NCBI RefSeq assembly: GCF_029094505.1
Contig: NZ_CP119108.1
Coordinates: forward strand, 186,001-250,000
Origin: Microbacterium horticulturae
GTDB lineage: Bacteria; Actinomycetota; Actinomycetes; Actinomycetales; Microbacteriaceae
Direction: 5' to 3'
DNA: 64,000 bases
Shown here: positions 47,197 to 56,496 of the stretch, piece after piece
Position numbering within the stretch: position 1 is the stretch's first letter
Layout of the letters: every line of letters starts with the position of its first letter
Notes under the pieces: generated by a model
Database searches by the model: none
Told to the model about the DNA's origin: nothing
What the model saw: only the letters and a program-made list of their open reading frames with translations
Program-made: the position numbers and the translations under genes

Positions 47197-48964
47197 GATC
47201 GCGGGCGTTCCCATAATTTTCCAATAGATGGGTCCGCACAAGTCTCTCCACATCGCACTGTGCCGCACGGTGATAGAGCGAGTGATCGAGCGTTCGAAGG
47301 CGTACAAACTCAAATGCATGGCGTCGCTGCAGCCGCGGGACGCCGAAACGTCGCCAGTAGATATCGTTGCCGAACTGCCAGATATCGCCCGGCCCGTAGA
47401 TCGCCAAGACGTTGACGCCCGCGCGCGCCGCCTTGGCGAACGGGTCGAAGGGGGAACTCCGAACGTGAAGCTCTCGAACCGCGCGCGCCAAGCGTTGCCC
47501 GAGGCGCGGATTCCGTCTGCTGATGACGTCAATGATCTTCGGATCAGGTCGCCATGCACGGCGACGCTCGTTCCGCAGGTCCTTCAGACGCAGGCTATTC
47601 TCACGCAGGATGGCATTCAGCGCGACCACACCTCGCGGTGGGTGATCTGAAAGCGCTGCCTCGATCGCGACGTGCGCTCCCGAACACAGGCCCATAAAGA
47701 CCACGCCCGGGGACTCCTCGGGAGATAACTCCTGGATGATCTCGGTTGCATCTTCCATCCACTGCGGTGCGAGGATGACGAGCCGATCTTGCCCCGGCCA
47801 TACCCCACTGTCGCCGAGACCACTCAGGTCGATCCGGCAGCACCGGAACCCCAGCGCCGCCCATTGTCGGCTCCACTCGACCCACCTGCGCCCCGGCCCT
47901 ATGTGCGTCTCGGCACCGTTGTTCAACATGACCAGCCACGGGCGGGATGAGGCTTCTGCCCGCATCTCCCCCACGGGCTCGGTGAATATTCCAAACAGCT
48001 GAGCGGTACCAAAGCTACGCGCGCGCTCCGCGGCGACGACGCGCCCTCCATCCGAGATCTCAATACTGTCGCGCCCTGACTGACAGTGAATCGCCGCGAG
48101 CACGTCATCCGCCACGGTGCACAGCCAGCGGCTGATGTCGACGAGTGCGTCCATCGGGATCTCTGAGCGTTCGGGAGACACTTCTAAGAGCTCAACCTGT
48201 CCGGCCACGGCAAGCGTCTCGCAATTGGACGACTCTGTTATCACACGGAGAAGCGCTTTCGAAAGTCCACTCTCCGTGGGATGCGCATACAACACGTGGT
48301 CGAGACCCGCCAGGTTCGGCATCAGCGATTCAAGCTGCAGCTGCCGCAGCTCTTCCGCCACAGCCGCGGGAAAAGCGTATCCCAGCGCGTCGACGCCGTC
48401 ATACGTCGTATCGCTACTGCCGGCCATCGAGGCGGAGAGTAAGAGGTTCTGGCGACGAAGAAACTTGCGGCCGTCCGTGATCGGATCCCACAGCACAGCG
48501 GATCTAAGACCCAAGTCGGAGGCCGTCGCCGCAAGCAACGTGGCGCCCATCCTCACACCGACCGCGGAGACGTTTGTGCACCCCGCGAGCCGCACCTCGG
48601 CCACGGCGGACCTTATGCTGTTGGTCCAGGCATCGAGGCGACCAGGGTCCTCCCACTTTCCATAGGAATCACCGGTACCGTCGTAATCAAAACGGAGTGT
48701 CATGAAGCCGGCTGAACGTAGTGTCGCCGCAAGTATCCGCAGAACACCATGCGTCGCTCGGGCTTCCGTGGTGATGGGCGGGCACAACACAATGCCTCCC
48801 CGGGCTCGGTCCCCTTCCGGAACTCCCACCCACCCGAAGAGCGGCCGATCATTGGGGCCGAACCAGACCGCCCTCTCAGCGCTACCACGCAGGGCAGTGA
48901 CTCCCGACTCTACGAGCTCCGCAGCCACAACCATCTTCGTCTCCGTCGTCGAATTCGCGTTCAC
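47138..48964 (-). CDS. tandem alpha/beta hydrolase, possibly linked to surface glycan or acyl chemistry
   Basis: A 608-residue protein with two alpha/beta hydrolase domains. The N-terminal one (about residues 20-290) has IVLCPPITTEARATHGVLRIL and LRFDYDGTGDSYG, as in hydrolases of exosortase-type systems; its nucleophile position is GVRMG, with Arg instead of Ser. The C-terminal one (about 330-580) has CRIDLSGLGDSG and FMGLCSGAHVAI, where the nucleophile elbow G-L-C-S-G puts Cys in the Ser place. The acid and His are not certain. GTG 48964 is used. It is on the opposite strand to all surrounding polysaccharide genes and overlaps the upstream glycosyltransferase by 59 bp. No exosortase is present in this window. 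Confidence 0.75.
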   Translation of the reverse strand: MNANSTTETKMVVAAELVESGVTALRGSAERAVWFGPNDRPLFGWVGVPEGDRARGGIVLCPPITTEARATHGVLRILAATLRSAGFMTLRFDYDGTGDSYGKWEDPGRLDAWTNSIRSAVAEVRLAGCTNVSAVGVRMGATLLAATASDLGLRSAVLWDPITDGRKFLRRQNLLLSASMAGSSDTTYDGVDALGYAFPAAVAEELRQLQLESLMPNLAGLDHVLYAHPTESGLSKALLRVITESSNCETLAVAGQVELLEVSPERSEIPMDALVDISRWLCTVADDVLAAIHCQSGRDSIEISDGGRVVAAERARSFGTAQLFGIFTEPVGEMRAEASSRPWLVMLNNGAETHIGPGRRWVEWSRQWAALGFRCCRIDLSGLGDSGVWPGQDRLVILAPQWMEDATEIIQELSPEESPGVVFMGLCSGAHVAIEAALSDHPPRGVVALNAILRENSLRLKDLRNERRRAWRPDPKIIDVISRRNPRLGQRLARAVRELHVRSSPFDPFAKAARAGVNVLAIYGPGDIWQFGNDIYWRRFGVPRLQRRHAFEFVRLRTLDHSLYHRAAQCDVERLVRTHLLENYGNARDLTNSAEGGGLVDSTSGVRG

Positions 48965-49776
48965 TGTCGTGAATCACGCACCGGGATTTCTAGCGACGCC
49001 GCAACCGGGGAGCCGCCGCGCTTCCAGACTACCGCCCCGTTCCGACGCTCACGAAGCCGTACCGGGGCCGGACACGGTGAGCGAGCAGCAATTTTCTTCG
49101 GCGGGGCCGCTCTGCGGACAGGCTGGCGGCGCGGGCCAGCCGGGGCTCGTATGAGCGCCCCTGTCCTTGACGATCGGGCGATGCCGTCACAGAGCCTGGG
49201 CGCGGGGTGTGATCGCTGATAGGGAGCCGCCACATGAACGCTGGATCTGGCCTGGTGCATTGTTGCTTGATTCGGCCTTCGAAGCTGATCGCGAAGGTGT
49301 TCAGGGCGGACCTTTACAGGTCGCTCAGCGTTCCCGGCCACGCCCGGCCGGGTCAAACGAGCTGGCCACGAGGTAGAGGAATCGCCGCGGCATCGGTTGG
49401 GCCCATCGTGGGATACGTCCTGCACTATTCCGATCCCTCTGCGGACCCCTCGAACCTGGCTCCCGCCGCGCCCCTGGACGGGGTCGTGTAGACGGACTTC
49501 AGATTATGGGTGGTCTGACCCAACGTCGACGCGTTCGTCGGGCTCGTCGTCGGGAGGCGCGAGTGCTGGCCGCCGATATCGGCTGAGTCGGAAGCGGCTA
49601 TTCGGCGGACCGCTCCTGAATGATGGACCCAGCCTCCGCGCCACGCTCGACAAGGTCAAGGCTCACGGTGACACGCTGTGGTAGCGGAGCGGCCCGCAAC
49701 GTCCGACCGCCTCGCTCTGCACAAGGTAATCGCTGCGCCTATGATTCCAAACATGAGCAGGCGCCAAGGAGGACAC
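48965..49776. other. 812-bp region without a recognisable gene
   Basis: Small frames (for example 49234-49491) start and stop here but none matches a family or has clear codon bias and a ribosome-binding site. Together with the gap after the PqqD gene it frames that gene in about 1.4 kb of apparently non-coding or decayed DNA. I see no transposase remnant, direct repeats or RNA gene. Confidence 0.55.
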
Positions 49777-50034
49777 ATGAAGCTAAGGACAGATTCGTTG
49801 ACTTGGCAGGAGATCGACGGGGAGCTCGTCGTCCTCGACCTCGCCGGCTCTGTGTATCTGACGGCGAACGGGAGCGGCACGTTCCTCACGAAGCTGCTCA
49901 CTGAGGATCGGACAGAAAGAGAACTCGCATCCGCTCTCGCCGAAGAGTATGACTTGCCCGAATCCATCGCAGCACAAGACACTCGTGAATTCATCGCGCA
50001 ACTCCGCAAGAAGAACCTCCTCATCACCGACTGA
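49777..50034 (+). CDS. PqqD-family RiPP recognition protein (lasso B1-like)
   Basis: An 85-residue winged-helix RiPP recognition element. The N-terminal three-stranded part (SLTWQEIDGELVVLDLAGSVYLTANGSG) and the helices (ERELASALAEEYDLP, ALRKKN-like end with DTREFIAQLRKKNLL) fit PqqD/B1 proteins, which bind the leader YxxP motif and present it to the B2 protease. ATG 49777 has a perfect AAGGAGG 4-5 nt upstream. It lies 19 kb from the RiPP operon, which has no B1 gene, so it is a good candidate for the missing partner. It has no RiPP gene next to it. Confidence 0.85.
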   Translation: MKLRTDSLTWQEIDGELVVLDLAGSVYLTANGSGTFLTKLLTEDRTERELASALAEEYDLPESIAAQDTREFIAQLRKKNLLITD

Positions 50035-50640
50035 CTCGGCACTGCGCGAACATGGCGTCGTGCAGTCGTGCAGTCGTGCGCTGCGACAGACCGCTGAGCC
50101 AGCTCTCCATCGCGCCGAGCACCGGTCGACGCGGATCGCAGAATCCGGCGCGAAACCGTCGACGGGAACCATGTGCGCGACAACTGTAATCGGGCACTCG
50201 CCAACACGGTCGACGGGCTCTCCCCGGGGGTTGATCCGGCGGAGCCAGGTTGTTGAGTCAGACTTCGGGTCGCGACGAGGATTCCTTGGTGGGCTGGTCG
50301 ACAGCGTTCACGCCGTGTACGACCCAAACCCCTACACCAAGGGTATTTAGGCTCATGTTTCTTTGACGAGACCGGCGAACTGTTCAGCCGGTTGAAACCG
50401 CCGCCCTTGCTCACGTGTGGTAGTGAAATGCCAGGGCCTCCAAGGCGAACTCAGCTGCAACGCTCCCGAGGTAGAGGGCACGTACTACGCTGGCCACGTA
50501 TCATCCTGGGTAGCACTGGCTGCGCGGGGAAACAGATCGGAACGAAACCCAGATGCTGAGCCGTTGATACGACAGCTCCGTCACAGTTGACACGCGACGT
50601 CCGTGTGGACGTATAGCCCGTTGCGCCGCGGGAGGGCGGA
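50035..50640. other. 606-bp region without a recognisable gene
   Basis: Contains a 59-codon frame (50171-50350) with no ribosome-binding site or similarity. Nothing else is supported. The composition is mixed, with several AT-richer stretches near 50340-50400. Confidence 0.55.
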
Positions 50641-51630
50641 ATGAGAATTCTCTTGGTCGGGCTCGGGTATCGCGGGTATGCCCCGCTTTATGCGTCGGCG
50701 CTGTCGCGCCTCGGACATCGCGTAGTTCTCTACGAGGGGACGGACCACCGCGCGCTTCGTGCTCGAATACACCGTGCCATGGGTGTTCGACTCCCTGGAT
50801 TGCTCGGCATCGAGCGCGACCCGCTGAAACTTGGCCAGAACCGCTTCGCGAGGTGGTTTCGTCGTGCTGCGCCGAAGACAGACTTCGTTCTGTTTGTAAA
50901 TTCCGCGAGTATCGCAACCGATGCAACCTTGGACATTATTCACGGTCAAGGCGCTGCAACGGGAGTGTGGCTCCTCGACGAGGTGGAGACCTTGCCGGTC
51001 AGCAGATTAGACTATCGCGCTTTCGGTTACCACGCGTCGTTCAGCGCTCACCAGGCCTCTCAGTTGGCGTCCGGGTGGGGGTGCGACGTGTCATACGTTC
51101 CTCAAGGGTACGCTCCGATTGGCTTCGTTTCGAGGGCTGCATCTTCCGGTCCGCTGCTGCTTGGGGCACCATATCCCAGCCGGCGTATGGCAGCGGAGGC
51201 GCTCGTCAACGCGGGGTTTTGTGTTGACCTTGTGGGGCACACGTGGGGCGAGTACATGGACGCGTCACCGTGCGTTCGATTGTTCGATGATGTGACGCTT
51301 TCAGAGTCGTTGGCTCTGTCGTCTGGGGGACGGATTTGTGTCAACGGCCACCGCACCTGCGTGGCTGGTGTGAGCCCGAGAGTGTTTGAGATCGCCGCGG
51401 CCGGCGGGGTACTCGTGGATGACAACCCAAAATCCGCTGACTTCTTTGAGCCAGGTGTCGAAATGATCACCTGGCGTGAAGCGGATGAAATACCGGACTG
51501 GGTGAGCAAACTCCATCGAGAACCTGAATTGGCTATTCGATTGTCGAAGAATGCTGCGAGGAGGGTGGTCAGCGAGCACATCATTGACTATAGGTTTGCG
51601 TCGTTATTGAGGAGCTGGGGCTATAAATGA
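50641..51630 (+). CDS. CgeB-like glycosyltransferase
   Basis: A 329-residue protein of the spore-maturation CgeB/Glyco_trans_1_2 group. MRILLVGLGYRGYAPLYASAL opens a Rossmann domain. VWLLDEVETL and FSAHQASQLASGWGCDVSYVPQGY are typical of CgeB-like proteins, and SPRVFEIAAAGGVLVDDN is the C-terminal donor-site motif. ATG 50641 has GGAGGG a few bases upstream. It starts a new run of polysaccharide genes after the PqqD region; the next gene begins 79 bp downstream. Confidence 0.83.
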   Translation: MRILLVGLGYRGYAPLYASALSRLGHRVVLYEGTDHRALRARIHRAMGVRLPGLLGIERDPLKLGQNRFARWFRRAAPKTDFVLFVNSASIATDATLDIIHGQGAATGVWLLDEVETLPVSRLDYRAFGYHASFSAHQASQLASGWGCDVSYVPQGYAPIGFVSRAASSGPLLLGAPYPSRRMAAEALVNAGFCVDLVGHTWGEYMDASPCVRLFDDVTLSESLALSSGGRICVNGHRTCVAGVSPRVFEIAAAGGVLVDDNPKSADFFEPGVEMITWREADEIPDWVSKLHREPELAIRLSKNAARRVVSEHIIDYRFASLLRSWGYK

Positions 51631-51709
51631 TTTGTCCGCGTGTCTCACCTCAGTGGTGGTGTCGCCATACCGTCTGGACCGAAGTCACGGAGACTCAGGT
51701 GGAAGCGCA

Positions 51710-52867
51710 TTGATAACAATAACGCACGTGCCTATGGCGCTCTCGACACAAGGGTCGACGTTGATGGCCGTCGCTCAGAGTCTTATTGACGCGGGGGCTG
51801 GGGTCGGTATTGAGAGTTCCGCCATACTCAGCCACAACCGGGATGTCTCGGTGGAGAGGGCGGAGGCGGTCTATGTCGACTACACCACGAATTGTCCTCG
51901 TGAGTGGTTCTCGCGATGCGAGCTGGCGAGAGACGTTGTCGCCGGGCGGATAGGTCTATTGCGACCGAACTATGGACGACTCTACGACCCTGCAACCACC
52001 GCCGCGTTCGATCTTTCTGCTGACATGGTGTTGTTGTATGAAGGTCACTATGCGTCAGCGACACTACCTCGCTGGTCGCAAGTACGGCGCCGGTGCAAGG
52101 TCGTGCTGTATGTGCACAATCCGCTGTCACGTTCATATAGTCGACGCGAGTTGCGCCGTCTTCTGTCGCACGCTGACGCGGTCATCTTCTGTGCGGACCA
52201 CTTGAGGGAGGACGTTGAAGAGCGCCTCGGCTCGCAATCGGTTACGAGACTGCTGACCATACACAACGGGGTTGGAGCGGAGTTCAGCCCGGCTTCTAGG
52301 GAGCCTGAGGAGGAATTTCGGATCGTATTTGCAGGGCGCCCCACGGCCGCGAAGGGTGTGCACCTCGTTCTGGAAGCGGTGAAGCTTGCGGAGCGCCGCA
52401 TTGACCGACCGATGCATGTTCAGGTGATCGGCTCTGATTCATACGGCCATCGCGTAGGTGAGGTCACCTCGTTCGAACAAGACCTGCACTCTGTGGCAGG
52501 ACGTCTCAAGACGCGGGTGGAGTTCTTACCCTTTATGCCAAAGACAGACCTTGCGGCGCACCTGCGCCGTGCCGACGTGGCTTGCCTGCCGTCGCAATGG
52601 GCGGAAGGCCTGCCGCTCTCGGCTCTCGAAGCGATGGCGAGCGGCGCAGCGGTCATCACGTCGGATTCGCCAGGGATGCTCGAAGCTGTCGGGGATGCTG
52701 GTCTGATTGCACCAGCTGGTGACCCCGCCGTGATTGCTGAGCATTTAGTCGCACTCGCGTCAACACCAGATGGATTGGAGGCTGCAAAGCACTCTGCCTT
52801 GCGCAGAGCCGAGCAGTTTTCATGGTCAAAAGCTGCTGCGGCCATGGCCCAGCTTGCAGTGGGCTGA
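51710..52867 (+). CDS. glycosyltransferase family 4
   Basis: A 385-residue GT4 enzyme. ITITHVPMALSTQGSTLMAVAQSL begins the acceptor domain; VVLYVHNPLSRSYSRRELRRL, IHNGVGAEFSP, FRIVFAGRPTAAKGVHLVLEA and LPSQWAEGLPLSALEAMASGAAVIT follow. The start is uncertain: I use TTG 51710 (GGTGGAAG upstream) because it begins at the first strand, while the frame is open back to a TTG at 51632 and GTG codons lie between. It sits in an AT-richer part of the locus. Confidence 0.87.
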   Translation: MITITHVPMALSTQGSTLMAVAQSLIDAGAGVGIESSAILSHNRDVSVERAEAVYVDYTTNCPREWFSRCELARDVVAGRIGLLRPNYGRLYDPATTAAFDLSADMVLLYEGHYASATLPRWSQVRRRCKVVLYVHNPLSRSYSRRELRRLLSHADAVIFCADHLREDVEERLGSQSVTRLLTIHNGVGAEFSPASREPEEEFRIVFAGRPTAAKGVHLVLEAVKLAERRIDRPMHVQVIGSDSYGHRVGEVTSFEQDLHSVAGRLKTRVEFLPFMPKTDLAAHLRRADVACLPSQWAEGLPLSALEAMASGAAVITSDSPGMLEAVGDAGLIAPAGDPAVIAEHLVALASTPDGLEAAKHSALRRAEQFSWSKAAAAMAQLAVG

Positions 52868-52911
52868 GCGGTCGCGGTCGGTGGCGGCTCCCTTGGGCTT
52901 CTCCTAAGCTG

Positions 52912-54264
52912 ATGAGTGTGTGGGGAACGCCGTGGGGCCGGCGGCGGCTTCCGGTGGAATGCGGCACCGTCATTTTGGTGCTCACTGTCACCGGTGCTGT
53001 CATGGGGATATTGAGTGCGACGCTGGGTGACGTCGCCTTCCTCATCGCGCTCGCCGTTGTCTGTGCGGCGTTGGCGTTGGTGGATCCTCCGCTCGTCGCC
53101 GTCGTCGCCTTGCCAGCGACGGTCTTGCAGTCGCGTGTGGGCGGCCTGTTGAGTGTTGCCGACCTGGTCTTGGCTCTCGCCGCTGCGGTCGTGCTCATTT
53201 TGGTCCGACCGCAAGGATTGAGGTCCATGCAGAGCTTGCTGTGGGCAGGCACCTTCTACCTCGCCTGCAGCCTGCCGTCGGTGGTTTTGAATCCGTTCTC
53301 ATCCAACATCATCGAGTGGTTCCACGAGGTCGCACTCGTGCTCGGCAGCATGATCGTAGGCTTTGCCGTCGGGCGCACCGGGCGTGCGAGCCTCGCAGCC
53401 CGCCTCTACCTTCTTGCGTGCCTCGTGATCGCTGCCTGGGCCTCGGCGGTCGGCCTGATATACATTGCACAAGGGGCGCTGCAGCCGGTCGGTTTACCTG
53501 ACCTCAACAAGAACACCATCGGCGGCATGCTCGGGTTTGCCATCGTGATGGTATACGCGAGACCGACGTGGTTACGGCTGCCATCGTGGATGACGTGGGG
53601 CACGATTCTGCTGTGCGGCGCGGGGATCTCCGCAGCACAGTCACGCCAGGCGATGGTGGGCGCGATTGCGGGAGTCTTCATCGTAAGCTTGCGTCGCCGG
53701 CCAGAGACCGGACGTTTTCCGAAGATCGTCTGGTTTGCCGCCGTGCCGGTGCTCTTCATCGTTCTCACGATGGTCAATGACCAGCTCGATTCGGGCAATC
53801 AATTCAACTCCAGTTATCAGCGGCTCAGCTGGTACGCCGAGACCATCAGGATTTGGCTGACGTCTTCCGTCTTCGGCGTCGGCCAACGCTGGTGGTACAC
53901 GGGCCAGTTCGGCGAGGCCTTCCAGCCGCCGAACGCAGAACTGGAGGTGCTGAGTACCTTCGGTGTCGTCGGGCTCGGCGGGTTCCTCGTGATGTTCGCG
54001 GTTGCGATATGGGCGACATGGCGCATCAATCCCGTCTATGGAACTGTCGGCACGGCGATCATCGCCACGCGTTTCGTGCAGGCACAGTTCGATCTGTACT
54101 GGGTCGCGGGGCAGGCGTCGCTGCTGTGGATCATCGCAGGCATCTGCTACGGCGTCCTCGAACGTGACCGCGCACAGGGCACGGAGATTGTTCTTCCGGG
54201 GAGAGACTCGCGACATCGCCAACGGCGCATCCTGCCCCGTCCTGTGCCTCCACGATCTGTGTGA
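52912..54264 (+). CDS. O-antigen polymerase/ligase-like membrane protein
   Basis: A 450-residue membrane protein with ten to twelve hydrophobic segments and a large loop between segments near residue 330 (NSSYQRLSWYAETIRIWLTSS), where O-antigen ligases and polymerases (Wzy/WaaL) carry their periplasmic catalytic loop. SRQAMVGAIAGVFIV and WWYTGQFGEAFQPPNAELEVL also fit that superfamily, which is poorly conserved in sequence. ATG 52912 gives the first helix directly. It would polymerise repeat units on the outer face of the membrane. The C-terminal tail (RDSRHRQRRILPRPVPP) is basic and overlaps the start region of the next gene. Confidence 0.82.
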   Translation: MSVWGTPWGRRRLPVECGTVILVLTVTGAVMGILSATLGDVAFLIALAVVCAALALVDPPLVAVVALPATVLQSRVGGLLSVADLVLALAAAVVLILVRPQGLRSMQSLLWAGTFYLACSLPSVVLNPFSSNIIEWFHEVALVLGSMIVGFAVGRTGRASLAARLYLLACLVIAAWASAVGLIYIAQGALQPVGLPDLNKNTIGGMLGFAIVMVYARPTWLRLPSWMTWGTILLCGAGISAAQSRQAMVGAIAGVFIVSLRRRPETGRFPKIVWFAAVPVLFIVLTMVNDQLDSGNQFNSSYQRLSWYAETIRIWLTSSVFGVGQRWWYTGQFGEAFQPPNAELEVLSTFGVVGLGGFLVMFAVAIWATWRINPVYGTVGTAIIATRFVQAQFDLYWVAGQASLLWIIAGICYGVLERDRAQGTEIVLPGRDSRHRQRRILPRPVPPRSV

Positions 54265-54277
54265 GAGGGAGAAAGCC

Positions 54278-55294
54278 ATCCATATCGTTCAGGTGATGTG
54301 TTCCGACGCGTTCGCAGGCGTGGAGCGTTACGTCAGCGTACTCGCGCCCGCCCTGGTCGATCTCGGTGCCGACGTGACCGTGATCGGGGGCGCGGAAGAG
54401 CCGATGCGCGGGGCACTGGGAACGCGCGCACGCTTCATCCCGGCGCCGTCGGTTCGGTCGGCGCTGCGAGCATTGCGCAGCCTTCACGCACCCGACATCG
54501 TCAATACGCACATGAGCGAGGGCGACCTCGTCGGTCTGCTTTATGCGCGCCGGGGCGCGACGCGATTGGTGAGCACGCGGCACTTCGCCGCTCCCCGAGG
54601 AGGGTCTCCCGCGGTGCGCACGGCTTTCCGGGCAGCAAGGCGCCGGTTCGCCGCAGACATCGCCATCTCGGGCTTCGTGGCGGGCGAGGTTAGAGTACCC
54701 AGCGACGTGATCCTCACCGGGGTTCCCCCCGCCGAGGCTGCAGATACCGATCGTGAATCGTTCGTCTTGGTCGCGCAGCGGCTCGAATCTGAGAAGAACA
54801 CCGCGCTGGCACTGCGCGCGTGGGCAGCGAGTGCGGGCCCGATGCGGGGGTGGACCTTGCGCGTCGCCGGGCAGGGGGCACTCCGTGGAGACCTTGAACG
54901 TCTCGCGAGCGATCTCGGTGTTCGCGGCAGTGTCGAGTTTCTCGGCTATCGCTCTGACGTTTCCGAACTCATGGATGCGGCCGGAGTGTTCTTGGCCAGC
55001 GCGCCGCTTGAACCGTACGGTTTGTCTGTGGTCGAGGCGATGGCGCACGGCCTGCCCGTGATCGCCGCCGGCGGGGGAGGACACCTCGAGACGGTCGGAG
55101 CCGCCGAGCATGCTGCACTCTTCGCGCCCGGCGATGTGCAGGGCGCCGCCGATGGCCTGACCGCGCTGATCGACGACGAGTCAGCCCGTCGTGCGTATGG
55201 CGAAGAACTGCGCGCGCTGCAGCAGCGCGAGTTCAGCGTGGAACGATGGGCGTGCCAGACCATGGACGTCTACCGAAGGGTGCTCGCTCGATGA
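54278..55294 (+). CDS. glycosyltransferase family 4, possible ATC start
   Basis: A 338-residue GT4 enzyme: IVQVMCSDAFAGVERYVSVLA, LVSTRHFAAPRGG, SFVLVAQRLESEKNTALALRA, LRVAGQGALRGDLE and PLEPYGLSVVEAMAHGLPV. The first beta strand (IHIVQV) has no ATG, GTG or TTG in front of it in a sensible place. The codon with a proper AGGGAG spacing of 6 nt is ATC 54278. GTG 54293 or ATG 54296 would delete the strand. Either a rare ATC start is used or the true start is a sequencing or annotation matter. The stop overlaps the next start. Confidence 0.82.
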   Translation: MHIVQVMCSDAFAGVERYVSVLAPALVDLGADVTVIGGAEEPMRGALGTRARFIPAPSVRSALRALRSLHAPDIVNTHMSEGDLVGLLYARRGATRLVSTRHFAAPRGGSPAVRTAFRAARRRFAADIAISGFVAGEVRVPSDVILTGVPPAEAADTDRESFVLVAQRLESEKNTALALRAWAASAGPMRGWTLRVAGQGALRGDLERLASDLGVRGSVEFLGYRSDVSELMDAAGVFLASAPLEPYGLSVVEAMAHGLPVIAAGGGGHLETVGAAEHAALFAPGDVQGAADGLTALIDDESARRAYGEELRALQQREFSVERWACQTMDVYRRVLAR

Positions 55295-56439
55295 CCGACC
55301 TCGTCATCTTCTCGCTCGAGCCGTGGGATGCGGTCTGGCGCCGCAATCAGTACCTGATCGACGGGATGCTGCGACGCGACGCCGACTTGCGGGTGCTGTT
55401 CGTCGAACCGCCCCGCGACGTGCTCTACGAACTGCGCTCGGGCCGTGGCGCCCGCCGTGGCAGCGGCGTGCGCACCGTGGGCGGCTACGACGGGCGCCTG
55501 ATCGCCTTCCAGCCGACGAAGTGGCTGCCCCGTACGGCCGGGCCGCTGGCCGACACTCTGTTGCGCTCCACGTTGCGGCGCGCGCTGCGCAAGGCGAACG
55601 TCACCCCCAACGCCCTGTGGGTCAACGACCCGAGCTGGGCGATGCTCGTCGCCCGCAGCGAGACACCCGCCCTGTACGACATGACGGACGACTGGCTCGA
55701 GGCGGACCGCCCGGCGCGGGAGCATGACCGCCTTGTCGCGAACGAACGCATCCTTATGAGCCGATGCGCGGCGGTCGTTGCCTGCTCGAGCGGACTCGAA
55801 GCGTCGCGCCGCGGCATCCGTCCCGACATTCGCCTCATTCCGAATGCCGTTGACGTTGCGCGGTACCGTCGGCCGGCCACGCGCCCGGCCGATCTCGCGC
55901 CGGGCGGCACGGCGGTGTACGTCGGCACCCTGCACGAGGACCGTCTCGACGTCGAGCTCGTCATCGAGACAGGCCAGCGGCTCGCAACGGTTGGAGCGAC
56001 CTGCGTGCTGGTGGGCCCGAACGCGCTGTCGGCCGAGAACACGTCGAGGCTTCACGAGACGCCCGGCGTCGCTGTGCTGGGGCCGCGGCCATACGCGGAG
56101 ATCCCCGCCTATCTGCAGCATGCCGACGTGCTCATCGTTCCGCACGTGGTCGACGAGTTCACCAACAGCCTCGATCCGCTCAAGCTGTACGAGTATCGCG
56201 CGGTGGGCCGGCCGATCGTGTCGACTCCCGTTGCGGGTTTCCGGGAGCGGAAGGATGCGGCAGGCCTCACGATCTGCGATCGAGACACTTTCAGCGAGAA
56301 CGTGGTGACTGGCGTGGCGGCGCGCGCGGCGACCATGACGGTTGACGATGTGCCCGATTGGGCAGATCGAGTCGATGCCTACGCCGAGGTGCTGCGGATG
56401 GTCCGCGACCGCGGCGCTTCGGGGTCCATCCCCAGGTGA
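55291..56439 (+). CDS. glycosyltransferase (GT-B)
   Basis: A 382-residue glycosyltransferase of the type found in teichuronic/exopolysaccharide loci. DLVIFSLEPWDAVWRRNQYLIDG opens the chain, ALYDMTDDWLE and VVACSSGLEASRRGIRPDIRLI follow, and the C-terminal donor domain has GGTAVYVGTLHEDRLDVELVIE, CVLVGPNA and DPLKLYEYRAVGRPIVSTPVAGF (donor-phosphate Glu in LYEY). ATG 55291 overlaps the preceding stop. GC content returns to the chromosomal norm here and stays so to the end of the window. Confidence 0.88.
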   Translation: MTDLVIFSLEPWDAVWRRNQYLIDGMLRRDADLRVLFVEPPRDVLYELRSGRGARRGSGVRTVGGYDGRLIAFQPTKWLPRTAGPLADTLLRSTLRRALRKANVTPNALWVNDPSWAMLVARSETPALYDMTDDWLEADRPAREHDRLVANERILMSRCAAVVACSSGLEASRRGIRPDIRLIPNAVDVARYRRPATRPADLAPGGTAVYVGTLHEDRLDVELVIETGQRLATVGATCVLVGPNALSAENTSRLHETPGVAVLGPRPYAEIPAYLQHADVLIVPHVVDEFTNSLDPLKLYEYRAVGRPIVSTPVAGFRERKDAAGLTICDRDTFSENVVTGVAARAATMTVDDVPDWADRVDAYAEVLRMVRDRGASGSIPR

Positions 56440-56496
56440 CTGCGCGTGCTTGACGCTATTCTGTAGCGAGCACCAACGAGCGTCGACAGGGACCAT

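Noticed and set aside
49234..49491. 85-codon frame in the gap before the PqqD gene
   Set aside because: No ribosome-binding site or similarity; composition does not differ from the other frames.
50171..50350. 59-codon frame after the PqqD gene, considered as a second RiPP precursor
   Set aside because: It lacks a YxxP leader, the Thr at -2 and a ribosome-binding site; the Tyr-Asp-Pro near its end is at the wrong terminus.
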